DNA of 64,000 nt from RPQJ01 sp963754535. Its GTDB lineage: Bacteria > Pseudomonadota > Gammaproteobacteria > Steroidobacterales > Steroidobacteraceae. A program made the translations under genes and the position numbers. Below are positions 8,724-16,385 of this stretch, in pieces. The stretch lies in contig CAVWGG010000013.1 of the NCBI GenBank assembly GCA_963754535.1, positions 6,555-70,554 of the forward strand, read 5' to 3'. The notes below the pieces were generated by a model. That model made no database searches and was not told the origin of the DNA. It saw nothing but the letters and a program-made list of their open reading frames with translations. Position 1 is the first letter of the stretch. Every line of letters begins with the position of its first letter.

Positions 8724-9479
8724 GTGGCTATGGAACAGGCATCCGCTCCTACCCTGCGCAAGATCGTCGTCCTGAACCCCAAGGGTGGGTCGGGCAAGTC
8801 GACCATCGCGACCAATCTTGCCGCGTATTACGCGTGGTCGGGCAGGACAGTCGCGCTCATGGATCACGATCCCCAGGGCTCGAGCATGCGCTGGCTGCGG
8901 CAACGTCCGCCGGACCTGCCGGCCATCCACGGCATCGCGGCGTATGAAAAGAAGCTCGGCATCACGCGTTCGTTTGCCCTGCGCACGCCGCCGGGGACGG
9001 AGAAGCTGGTCGTCGATACGCCCGCGGCGGTGACGGCGCTCCAGTTGCCCGAATTCACGCAGGACGCGCACGCAATCGTCGTGCCGGTGCTGCCGTCCGA
9101 CATCGACATCCACGCAGCCTCGCGTGCAATCGCCGACCTGCTGCTGGCGGGTCGCGTGCACCGGTCGGAGCGGCGGCTGGTCATCGTGGCCAATCGTGCC
9201 CGGCGCTACACCAAGGCGTTCTCGACACTGATGCGATTCCTGGAAAGCCTGCGTATTCCAGTGGCCGCCGTGCTGCGTGACTCGCAAGCATATGTGCGAT
9301 CAGCCGAATGCGGCATGGGTATCCACGAAATGAAGGGTGCCCTGTTGCAGGAAGACCTGGACACCTGGAAGCCGTTCATCGATTGGCTCGAGCATCGCTC
9401 GGGCGGTGCCCTCGCAGGCGAGGGCATCACCCTGGCGCCGCCCCCGGCCGTCGAAGTGGGCGAAGGCGCGCGCGGCTGA
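8724..9479 (+). CDS. ParA/MinD-type ATPase
   Basis: A 251-residue deviant Walker A ATPase with KGGSGKST at residues 20-27, signature lysine included, then LMDHDPQGSS (A' motif) and LVVDTPAA (Walker B). Such proteins position DNA, plasmids or large protein complexes by ATP-dependent dimerisation on the nucleoid or membrane. No ParB, parS-like site or replication gene is nearby, so this is an orphan. GTG 8724 or ATG 8730 could be the start. Its stop codon directly abuts the stop of the convergent hypothetical gene, with no base between them. Confidence 0.85.
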   Translation: MAMEQASAPTLRKIVVLNPKGGSGKSTIATNLAAYYAWSGRTVALMDHDPQGSSMRWLRQRPPDLPAIHGIAAYEKKLGITRSFALRTPPGTEKLVVDTPAAVTALQLPEFTQDAHAIVVPVLPSDIDIHAASRAIADLLLAGRVHRSERRLVIVANRARRYTKAFSTLMRFLESLRIPVAAVLRDSQAYVRSAECGMGIHEMKGALLQEDLDTWKPFIDWLEHRSGGALAGEGITLAPPPAVEVGEGARG

Positions 9480-10055
9480 TTACTTGCCGGTCGGCTTGTT
9501 CGACACCTTGTCGGCGTCCTTCGCGAACAGCGACGCTTCATCCGCCACCGAGAACGCCACCAGGTTGGGCGTGCCGTCGTCGCCGTTGGCGCTGCTGACG
9601 ACCGCGATGATCGGCGCATCCTTCAGCCACAGCATGAAGGTGTACTTGGACTGGATCGCGCCCTCGTCGCGCTTCACTGCGTCGAAGTCGCCGAACATCG
9701 TGCGCGAGCGGTTCACGACGGCCAGCAGCGAAGGCAGGCTCGGTTCGAGCCGCGCCGTGGCGGCACCCATGGTCTTGTCGCCGCCCATCAGGAAGCAGAG
9801 TTCCTTGGTCTGGTGCTGCGTCGGCAGCTTGAGCAGGACCTGTCGGCTCGGGGCACAGTAACGGTCGATGCCCACCTCGTTCTTGTCCCACTTGCCGCCC
9901 GGGTACTTGTTCTGGATGGCGGAGCTGCTTGCATTCCAGGGCAGGCCAAAGGCGCCACCGCGGAACTGGTCGGCGACGCTGCCGGCGGAGGCTGCGCCCG
10001 TGCAGGCAAGGAGGGTGAATCCGGTGATCAGCGGCAGGAAACGGCTGCGGGACAT
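9480..10055 (-). CDS. Exported protein of unknown function
   Basis: A 191-residue protein that I do not recognise. ATG 10055 opens a typical signal peptide (MSRSRFLPLITGFTLLACTG, cleavage probably after ASA); the frame extends upstream to 10268 but without signal-like sequence. The mature part starts SVADQFRGGAFGLPWNASS, a pattern seen in periplasmic proteins that begin with a short GLPWG-like segment, and carries two cysteines (RYCAPS, ELCFLMGG) that could form a disulfide. It is probably a soluble periplasmic protein. There is no operon partner; the next gene on this strand starts more than 100 bases away. Confidence 0.6.
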   Translation of the reverse strand: MSRSRFLPLITGFTLLACTGAASAGSVADQFRGGAFGLPWNASSSAIQNKYPGGKWDKNEVGIDRYCAPSRQVLLKLPTQHQTKELCFLMGGDKTMGAATARLEPSLPSLLAVVNRSRTMFGDFDAVKRDEGAIQSKYTFMLWLKDAPIIAVVSSANGDDGTPNLVAFSVADEASLFAKDADKVSNKPTGK

Positions 10056-10185
10056 GCGCTCGACTCCACGAAGTAAAGGGACTGCTGCAGCGCGAGGATA
10101 GGTCCCTGCGGGCAGGCCCCGCGGAGCACGCGACGAAACCAAGACATGCCTCTCACGGCCTGCCTCGTCCGCTTGACATAATAAC

Positions 10186-10806
10186 TCAGCCCGGGCCCGG
10201 TTCGTCGTGAGTCCGCGCAGCATCGACCTGCAGAAGATCTTCGGGTGTGTCGAGGTCGATCCCGGCATTGCTCATGGGAACCCGCACGACACGATCGATG
10301 TTGCGTCTCAATACGTTTCGCGCATCGCGCTCGCCGCGTAGCGACAGCAGGTCGGTAAAGGCCCAGCGCGGAAAAATCGCCGGCAGGCCGGGGGCGCCCT
10401 GGTACAGCGCTGCGGCGATCAGGATCGGGTGACGCTTCCAGCTCGCGTGCAGGCGACGCAGGTCGTCCGCTGTCACGGCCACTTGGTCCGCCAGCATCAG
10501 CAGCAGGGCTCCCGAGCTGGGCGGCGCCGAATTCACCGCGACGCGAATGGAACTCGCAACGCCTTCCTCCCAACCACGATTCAATGCGATCGAGATCGCA
10601 CGCTGTCGCAGCGACGGCGCTATCTCTCTTGCGTAGGCCCCGATTACGACGGTGACGGATTGTCCTGCCACGAAAGCCGCGCTCGCCGCCAGTTCAAGCA
10701 GCACGGGTTCGCCCCGCAGCCGCACGAGCGGTTTGATGCCGCCGAAGCGGGTTGCGGGTCCGGCAGCGAGGATTGCGGCGTGCAATCCGGAGGCCTGATC
10801 GTCCAT
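10186..10806 (-). CDS. MobA/MocA-like nucleotidyltransferase
   Basis: A 206-residue NTP-transferase of the molybdenum-cofactor nucleotidyltransferase group (MobA/MocA type), which couples GMP or CMP to molybdopterin. The N-terminal LAAGPATRFGGIK matches LAAGxSxRxGxxK, except that the usual Ser region is Pro-Ala-Thr. LLMLADQVAVT is the metal-binding LADQP block, and PGLPAIFPRWAF is the GxPxxF region typical of MocA/YgfJ-type enzymes. No xanthine dehydrogenase or moa gene is present in the window, so the target cofactor is not settled. It is divergent from thrA, and its start codon is close to the predicted thrA promoter. Confidence 0.72.
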   Translation of the reverse strand: MDDQASGLHAAILAAGPATRFGGIKPLVRLRGEPVLLELAASAAFVAGQSVTVVIGAYAREIAPSLRQRAISIALNRGWEEGVASSIRVAVNSAPPSSGALLLMLADQVAVTADDLRRLHASWKRHPILIAAALYQGAPGLPAIFPRWAFTDLLSLRGERDARNVLRRNIDRVVRVPMSNAGIDLDTPEDLLQVDAARTHDEPGPG

Positions 10807-10816
10807 AGCCCTTAGT

Positions 10817-10845
10817 TTGCCTGCCGCGTTGCAAGAAGATAGAGT
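10817..10845 (+). promoter_or_regulatory. Putative sigma70 promoter of the thr operon
   Basis: TTGCCT (10817-10822) and TAGAGT (10840-10845), each four of six to consensus, are separated by exactly 17 bases. It lies 109 bases upstream of the thrA start. No threonine- or isoleucine-rich leader peptide was found, so attenuation of the E. coli type is not supported. Confidence 0.35.
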
Positions 10846-10879
10846 TTCACGGTTCGAATCAACGAATTTTCCCGTGAGC

Positions 10880-10922
10880 TGCCACCGTCAGCCCACCGCG
10901 TGGAGCGGCGGGGCGGGTGGCA
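10880..10922 (+). promoter_or_regulatory. Hairpin in the thrA leader
   Basis: TGCCACC (10880-10886) pairs with GGTGGCA (10916-10922), and an inner GC-rich stem forms between the arms. It lies in the predicted 5' untranslated region 31 bases before thrA. There is no U-run after it, so it does not look like a terminator; a role in translation or RNA stability is possible but unproven. Confidence 0.3.
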
Positions 10923-10953
10923 CGGCGGGCGTCTGAAAAAGCGAGTCCGAAGC

Positions 10954-13422
10954 GTGCAAGCCTGGAAAGTCCACAAGTTCGGCGGTTCGAGCGTCGCCGA
11001 CGCCGCGTGCATGGAGCGCGTGGCGAAAATCATCGAGAACGACCCGGCGCCCCGCAAGGCGGTGGTGCTGTCGGCCTGCCGGGGCGTGACGGACGCCCTG
11101 CTCACGCTGATCGGCCTTGCCGAGCAGGGTTCACCGGCGCTCGACGACCGGCTGCAGGAACTGCGCCAGCGCCACGTCGGTATCGCGCGCGAGTTGCTCG
11201 CGGGCGAGTTGTGTGACGAATACATCGCGGCTCTCGACGCCGACTGCCGCGACATCGCGGGCATCCTGCAGACGGTTCGCCTGGTCCGCAACGCATCGAC
11301 CACGATGCGCGACCTCATCTCCGGGTATGGCGAAATCTGGTCGACGCGCCTGTTCGAGCGCCTGCTGCGCCGCCGTGCGGCGGGCCACGTGCAGTGGCTC
11401 GATGCCCGCCAGGCGCTGCTGGTGGAATGGGGTCCGATGGGGCCCGGCGTGCGCTGGGACCAGTCCCGTGCGCAGATGGCCGCGCTGGTGTCGCCCGCGT
11501 TCGTCGGCACGCTGGTCGTCACTGGCTTCATCGCGACCGACACGCAGGGCCTGCAGACGACGCTCGGCCGCAACGGCAGCGACTACTCGGCATCGATCTT
11601 CGGCTCATTGCTCGATGCCTTCGAGATCGTGATCTGGACCGACGTCGACGGCGTGCTGAGCGCCGACCCGCGCCTCGTGCCCGAGGCGCAGGTGATCGAT
11701 ACGCTCTCTTACAACGAGGCGATGGAGCTCGCGTACTTCGGCGCGAAGGTCATCCATCCTTCGACGATGGCGCCGGCGGTCCAGAAGCGCATCCCGATCT
11801 GGATCAAGAACACGTTTGCGGCGGACCGGCCCGGCACCCTTATTCACGACCGCTCGGACCCCGATCCGCTCGTGAAGGGCATCACGACGATCGACCGCAT
11901 CGCCCTCGTGAACCTGGAAGGCGCCGGCATGATCGGCGTGCCCGGCACCGCGCACCGCCTGTTCGGCGCGCTGCGCGAGGAAGGCATCTCGGTCATCCTC
12001 ATTTCGCAGGGCAGTTCCGAGCATTCGATCTGCTTCGCGGTGCCCGAAGCCGAAGCCGAACGCGCCGAGCGCGTGGTCCGCCGTGCGTTCGATCCCGAAC
12101 TGCGCGAAGGGCAGATCCACAGCATCGAGATCGACCACGGCTGCAGCATCCTCGCCGTCGTGGGTGACGGCATGGCCGGCGCGCACGGCGTGGCTGCCAA
12201 GGTCTTCGCCGCGCTGGGGCTGGCGGGCGTCAACGTCCGGGCCATCGCCCAGGGCGCGTCCGAGCGCAACATCTCCGTCGTGATCGACGGGCGCGGCAGT
12301 GCACGCGCGCTGCGTGCGGTGCACTCGGCTTTCTATCTCTCGGCTCACACGGTATCGATCGGCCTGATCGGACCGGGACTCGTGGGTGGTGCGCTGCTCG
12401 AGCAGATTGCGAGCCAGATGCAGCGGCTGGCCCGCGACTTCAAGCTCGACCTGCGCGTGCGTGCCATCGCCGGCTCGAAGACGATGCGGCTCGCCGCGGG
12501 CGCCATCGACCTGGCGCGCTGGCGCGACGAGTACAAGGCGGGCGGTGACGCGCTCGATCTCGACAAGTTCGCCGACCACGTGCATGCCGATCACTTCCCG
12601 CATGCCGTGATCATCGACTGCACGGCCAGCGCCGAAGTGGCGAAGCACTATCCGCACTGGCTGTCGGAAGGCATCCACATCGTCACGCCGAACAAGAAGG
12701 CGAACAGCGCGCCTTACGCCGACTACCAGCGCGTCAAGGACGCACGGCGCACGGCGGGCTCGCACTACCTGTACGAAGCGACCGTCGGCGCGGGCTTGCC
12801 CGTGATCCAGACGCTGCGTGACCTGCGCGAGACCGGCGATGAAATCCGCCGCATCGAAGGCATGTTCTCCGGCACGCTGGCCTACCTGTTCAACACGTGG
12901 GACGGCTCGCAGCCGTTCTCGGACGTGGTGAAGCACGCGAAGTCGCTGGGCTACACCGAGCCCGATCCGCGCGACGACCTGTCTGGCATGGACGTGGCGC
13001 GCAAGCTGATCATCCTCGCGCGCGAGATGGGCCTGCGCACGGAAATGGCCGAAGTCAAAGTCGAGAGCCTGGTGCCTGCGGTGCTGAACGAATGCGGCGT
13101 CGAATCGTTCCTGGAGCGACTGACGGAGTTCGACCAGAGCATGCTCGAGCGCCTGCGTGCGGCCACAGCGCGCGGTCACGTGCTGCGCTACGTCGGGTCG
13201 GTGGACGCGCAGGGCCAGGCCGAAGTCGGGCTCGTCGAGCTGCCGCAATCGCATCCGTTCGCCAACATCGCGCTCACGGACAACATCGTCCGTTTCGAGA
13301 CCGCTCGTTACGACCAGAATCCGCTCATCGTGCAGGGGCCCGGGGCGGGCCCAGCCGTCACGGCGGCCGGCGTCTTCGCCGACCTGCTGCGCGTCTGTGC
13401 CTACCTTGGGGCCAAGTTGTGA
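10954..13422 (+). CDS. thrA: Bifunctional aspartate kinase/homoserine dehydrogenase
   Basis: An 822-residue fusion close to the length of E. coli ThrA (820). The kinase part opens with WKVHKFGGSSVAD (residues 4-16) and includes GRNGSDYSAS. Two ACT-type regulatory segments follow (around GAGMIGVPGTAHRLFGAL and GVAAKVFAALGLAGVNVRAI). The dehydrogenase Rossmann motif GLIGPGLVGG starts near residue 468, with the catalytic region ATVGAGLPVI and FSGTLAYLFN. It phosphorylates aspartate and reduces aspartate semialdehyde to homoserine. GTG 10954 places the kinase motif at its usual distance from the start; GTG 10900 is an alternative. First gene of thrABC. Confidence 0.95.
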   Translation: MQAWKVHKFGGSSVADAACMERVAKIIENDPAPRKAVVLSACRGVTDALLTLIGLAEQGSPALDDRLQELRQRHVGIARELLAGELCDEYIAALDADCRDIAGILQTVRLVRNASTTMRDLISGYGEIWSTRLFERLLRRRAAGHVQWLDARQALLVEWGPMGPGVRWDQSRAQMAALVSPAFVGTLVVTGFIATDTQGLQTTLGRNGSDYSASIFGSLLDAFEIVIWTDVDGVLSADPRLVPEAQVIDTLSYNEAMELAYFGAKVIHPSTMAPAVQKRIPIWIKNTFAADRPGTLIHDRSDPDPLVKGITTIDRIALVNLEGAGMIGVPGTAHRLFGALREEGISVILISQGSSEHSICFAVPEAEAERAERVVRRAFDPELREGQIHSIEIDHGCSILAVVGDGMAGAHGVAAKVFAALGLAGVNVRAIAQGASERNISVVIDGRGSARALRAVHSAFYLSAHTVSIGLIGPGLVGGALLEQIASQMQRLARDFKLDLRVRAIAGSKTMRLAAGAIDLARWRDEYKAGGDALDLDKFADHVHADHFPHAVIIDCTASAEVAKHYPHWLSEGIHIVTPNKKANSAPYADYQRVKDARRTAGSHYLYEATVGAGLPVIQTLRDLRETGDEIRRIEGMFSGTLAYLFNTWDGSQPFSDVVKHAKSLGYTEPDPRDDLSGMDVARKLIILAREMGLRTEMAEVKVESLVPAVLNECGVESFLERLTEFDQSMLERLRAATARGHVLRYVGSVDAQGQAEVGLVELPQSHPFANIALTDNIVRFETARYDQNPLIVQGPGAGPAVTAAGVFADLLRVCAYLGAKL

Positions 13423-14366
13423 TCGGCGATCCCAGGCGCAAATCGGCCATGGCGTTTGCACCGGCGAGTGTCGGCAACGTCGGCGTCGGTTTCGACATCC
13501 TCGGCCACACGGTGGCGGCACTCGGCGACAAGGTGCGTGCCACGCGTCGAGCCGAGCGTGGCGTCGCGATCCGGTCCATCACCGGCACGGTCGAAAACCT
13601 GCCGCTCGCGGCCGAGAAGAACACGGCCGGCATGGCCGTGCTCGCGATGTGTCGCGAACTGGGTTTGCCGTACGGTTTCGACCTCGACATCGAGAAAGGC
13701 ATTCCCCTCGGCTCGGGTCTGGGCGGTTCGGCGGCCTCAGCCGTGGCGGGGATCGTGGCCGCAACCGCGCTGGTCGGCGAGCGACTCGATCGGACGGAAC
13801 TGCTCAAGTTCGCCATGCAGGGCGAGGCGGTCGCGAGCGGTTCGGTGCACGTCGACAACATCGCGCCGTCGCTGTACGGCGGCCTGGTGCTCACGGTCGG
13901 CATCGACAACCCGTTCGTGAAGCAGATCCCGGTGCCGGACACGATCCGCTGCGTGCTCGTGCACCCGCACATGGTGCTGCCGACACGCGAGGCGCGCGCA
14001 ATCCTCAGCAAGTCCGTGCCGTTGTCGGACGTGATCTGGCAGCAGGCCAACCTCGCCGGTTTCCTCGCCGGCTGCTTCACCAACGACATCGCGCTGATCC
14101 GCGAGTCGCTGCTCGACGTCGTGATCGAACCGCAACGACAGGTGCTGATTCCGGGATTCGTCGACGTGAAGCAGGCGGCGCTGGCAGCCGGCGCGCTGGG
14201 CGGATCCATCTCCGGGGCGGGTCCCACTGTGTTCGCGTGGGTCGATGAGGCCGACGCAGAAAAGGTCCGGGTCGGAATGGTCGAGGCATTCTCGCGCCAC
14301 GGCCTCGACTCCGACAGCTGGGTGTCGACGTTCGATCGCGCCGGCGCGCGCGTGGTGGGTGATTGA
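13419..14366 (+). CDS. thrB: Homoserine kinase
   Basis: A GHMP kinase of 315 residues that phosphorylates homoserine. The N-terminal FAPASVGNVGVGFDILGH, the ATP loop GIPLGSGLGGSAASA and the C-terminal GALGGSISGAGPTVFAW are the three GHMP motifs. The GTG at 13419 overlaps the thrA stop (GTGA), which fits translational coupling; ATG 13449 would start exactly at the conserved FAPAS segment and is a reasonable alternative. It is the middle gene of thrABC and stops two bases before thrC. Confidence 0.93.
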   Translation: MIGDPRRKSAMAFAPASVGNVGVGFDILGHTVAALGDKVRATRRAERGVAIRSITGTVENLPLAAEKNTAGMAVLAMCRELGLPYGFDLDIEKGIPLGSGLGGSAASAVAGIVAATALVGERLDRTELLKFAMQGEAVASGSVHVDNIAPSLYGGLVLTVGIDNPFVKQIPVPDTIRCVLVHPHMVLPTREARAILSKSVPLSDVIWQQANLAGFLAGCFTNDIALIRESLLDVVIEPQRQVLIPGFVDVKQAALAAGALGGSISGAGPTVFAWVDEADAEKVRVGMVEAFSRHGLDSDSWVSTFDRAGARVVGD

Positions 14367-14368
14367 CC

Positions 14369-15676
14369 ATGCAGTTCCAGAGCACTCGGAATCCGCAGCA
14401 CCGCGTCGGCCTGAGCGACGCGATTGCGCGCGGCCTGGCGCCGGACGGCGGGCTCTATGTCCCGACCGAACTGCCCACGATCGACTGCAAGGCATTCGAC
14501 GGCGCCCACACGATTCCGGAGGTAGCGGAAGTCCTGCTGCGACCCTTTGCGGCAGGCGACGCGATCGCGGCGCAAGTGCCGGCCATCGTCCGCGATGCCT
14601 TCAATTTTCCGGCACCGGTCGTGGAAGTGAAGGGAGCCACCGGGCCGCTGTCAGTGCTGGAACTGTTCCACGGCCCGACCGCGGCATTCAAGGATTTCGG
14701 CGCGCGGTTTCTTGCGGCCTCGCTCGAGCGCATTCCCCGCAGCGATCCGCGTCGCCTGACGATCCTGGTCGCGACCTCCGGCGACACTGGCGGCGCCGTG
14801 GCCGCGGCGTTCTACGAGCGTCCCTGGGTCGACGTCGTCGTGCTCTATCCGCAGGGCCTCGTCTCGGCCCGCCAGGAAAAGCAGCTTGCGTGCTGGGGCA
14901 AGAACGTGCGCACGCTGGCGGTTGCCGGCACCTTCGATGACTGCCAGCGGATGGTGAAGGAGGCGTTCGTCGACCCCGTGCTGGGCCGGGACCTGCTGCT
15001 GTCGTCGGCGAACAGCATCAATGTCGGCCGGCTGCTCCCGCAGATGGCCTACTACGCGCAATCCAGCCTCGAGCTGTATCGTCGCGACGGTCGCGCGCCG
15101 AACTACATCGTGCCGTCGGGCAACCTGGGCAACGTGGCGGCCTGCCTCTGGGCACGCAAGGTGGGGCTCCCCATCGGCGAAGTGATGCTGGCCACGAACG
15201 CCAACCTGACCGTGCCGGATTTCCTGCGCACCGGCGAGTGGCAACCGCGGCCGAGCCTCGCTACGCTTGCGTCCGCCATGGACGTAGGCAACCCGAGCAA
15301 CATGGAACGACTGCGCTGGCTGTTCCCCGACATGCACGACTTGCGCGGCGCGTTCTCGGCGTACTCCGTGGGCGACGACGCGATCCGTGCCTCGATCAAG
15401 CGCGATTACGCCGAGTACGGGCAGACGTGGTGTCCGCACACCGCGACCGCGGCCCACCTGTACCGGCAGCTGCCGGTGGAGCGACGCAAGGAGCGCTGGG
15501 TGCTGGTCGGCACGGCGCATCCCGCCAAGTTCAATGACGTCGTCGAGCCGCTGATCGGCGCGGAAGTGCCGGTGCCAACGGCGCTCGCCGACCTGTTGTC
15601 GCTGCCGTCATTGCAGCAGAACGTGGCGCCGCGCCTCGAAGACCTGCGCAAGGTGCTCAAGGGGAATCTGGCTTGA
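14369..15676 (+). CDS. thrC: Threonine synthase
   Basis: A 435-residue PLP enzyme that converts O-phosphohomoserine to threonine. The N-terminal lid MQFQSTRNPQHRVGLSDAI is typical, the PLP lysine lies in FHGPTAAFKDFGARF, and the phosphate-binding loop is VATSGDTGGAVAAAF. The length matches the longer class of bacterial ThrC. ATG 14369 is preferred; TTG 14363 is in frame but has no advantage. It completes thrABC; the NERD gene begins inside its stop codon. Confidence 0.95.
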   Translation: MQFQSTRNPQHRVGLSDAIARGLAPDGGLYVPTELPTIDCKAFDGAHTIPEVAEVLLRPFAAGDAIAAQVPAIVRDAFNFPAPVVEVKGATGPLSVLELFHGPTAAFKDFGARFLAASLERIPRSDPRRLTILVATSGDTGGAVAAAFYERPWVDVVVLYPQGLVSARQEKQLACWGKNVRTLAVAGTFDDCQRMVKEAFVDPVLGRDLLLSSANSINVGRLLPQMAYYAQSSLELYRRDGRAPNYIVPSGNLGNVAACLWARKVGLPIGEVMLATNANLTVPDFLRTGEWQPRPSLATLASAMDVGNPSNMERLRWLFPDMHDLRGAFSAYSVGDDAIRASIKRDYAEYGQTWCPHTATAAHLYRQLPVERRKERWVLVGTAHPAKFNDVVEPLIGAEVPVPTALADLLSLPSLQQNVAPRLEDLRKVLKGNLA

Positions 15677-16260
15677 GGACACTCATGGGTTTGCCGGTCT
15701 GGTTATGGGTGATCTTCGCGCTGGCGTTGATCGGTGCCGCCGCCTATTTCATCCGCGAGAAGGTGCGGCAGGTACGCGCACGCCGGGCAATCGACAACGT
15801 GATCTCGTCGGTTGCGTTCGACGAACTGCGCAACGTGTTGCTGCCGACGGGCTCGGGCGACCAGATCCATATCAACAGCCTGCTGCTCACGCAGAACGGC
15901 CTGCTGGTCATCGACCTGTTCGACGCGCACGGCATGATCTTCGCCGGCGAGAAGATGGAACAGTGGTCCATCTTCGGTCCCAAGCGGCACTTCATGATCA
16001 CGAACCCGTTGCCGATGCTGTACGACCGGGTCGCCGTGGTCCGGCAGTTTGCCGGCGACGACGTGCCGGTCGAAGGGCGCATCGTGTTCTCGATGCGCGG
16101 CGAATTCCCGAAGGGCCGGCCCGAGACCGTGATTCGACTGGACGAACTGCAGGACCAGTTTCCAGCGGTCGAACGCGCAGCGGGCGGGGCGGCCGCAGCA
16201 TTCGCCGACGTCTGGGAACGCATCAAGCAGGCTTCCCAGCCCAACCCTCTCGCGAGCTGA
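15673..16260 (+). CDS. NERD-domain membrane-anchored protein
   Basis: A 195-residue protein with one N-terminal membrane helix (LPVWLWVIFALALIGAAAYF) and a NERD (nuclease-related) domain. The latter shows the pattern NVLLPTGSGDQIHINSLLLTQNGLLVIDL, then GMIFAGEKMEQWSIFG. NERD domains are restriction-endonuclease-like, and some are nucleases. Here the acidic and basic catalytic positions are only partly recognisable. TTG 15673 overlaps the thrC stop (TTGA); ATG 15685 is the other candidate. Co-directional with thrC, it may be read through from the thr operon. Confidence 0.7.
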   Translation: MRTLMGLPVWLWVIFALALIGAAAYFIREKVRQVRARRAIDNVISSVAFDELRNVLLPTGSGDQIHINSLLLTQNGLLVIDLFDAHGMIFAGEKMEQWSIFGPKRHFMITNPLPMLYDRVAVVRQFAGDDVPVEGRIVFSMRGEFPKGRPETVIRLDELQDQFPAVERAAGGAAAAFADVWERIKQASQPNPLAS

Positions 16261-16346
16261 CGCCCCGCGGTCTGCCGGCCGTCGATATCCTTTCGCGGAG
16301 CTTTCCCGTTAGACTCCGCTCAAATTGAAAGCAGGGGGATCGGGGC

Positions 16347-16385
16347 ATGACCGCGAAGGGCAGAGACCCAGGGCAGGTGCGCTGA
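16347..16385 (+). CDS. 12-codon upstream ORF of the SIR2/TIR gene
   Basis: An ATG at 16347 has a strong ribosome-binding site (AGGGGG at 16333-16338, 8 bases away), better than that of the following gene. It encodes MTAKGRDPGQVR, and its TGA (16383-16385) overlaps the next ATG (16385-16387) as TGATG. The arrangement is that of a translationally coupled leader peptide. It is too short for homology support; the claim rests on the ribosome-binding site and the stop-start overlap. Confidence 0.35.
   Translation: MTAKGRDPGQVR

Noticed and set aside
10880..10953. Threonine attenuator before thrA
   Set aside because: A hairpin exists, but there is no U-run and no Thr/Ile-rich leader peptide.
11605..13521. 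638-codon minus-strand frame opposite thrA
   Set aside because: Antisense shadow of an unambiguous thrA; low-complexity composition and no start signal.
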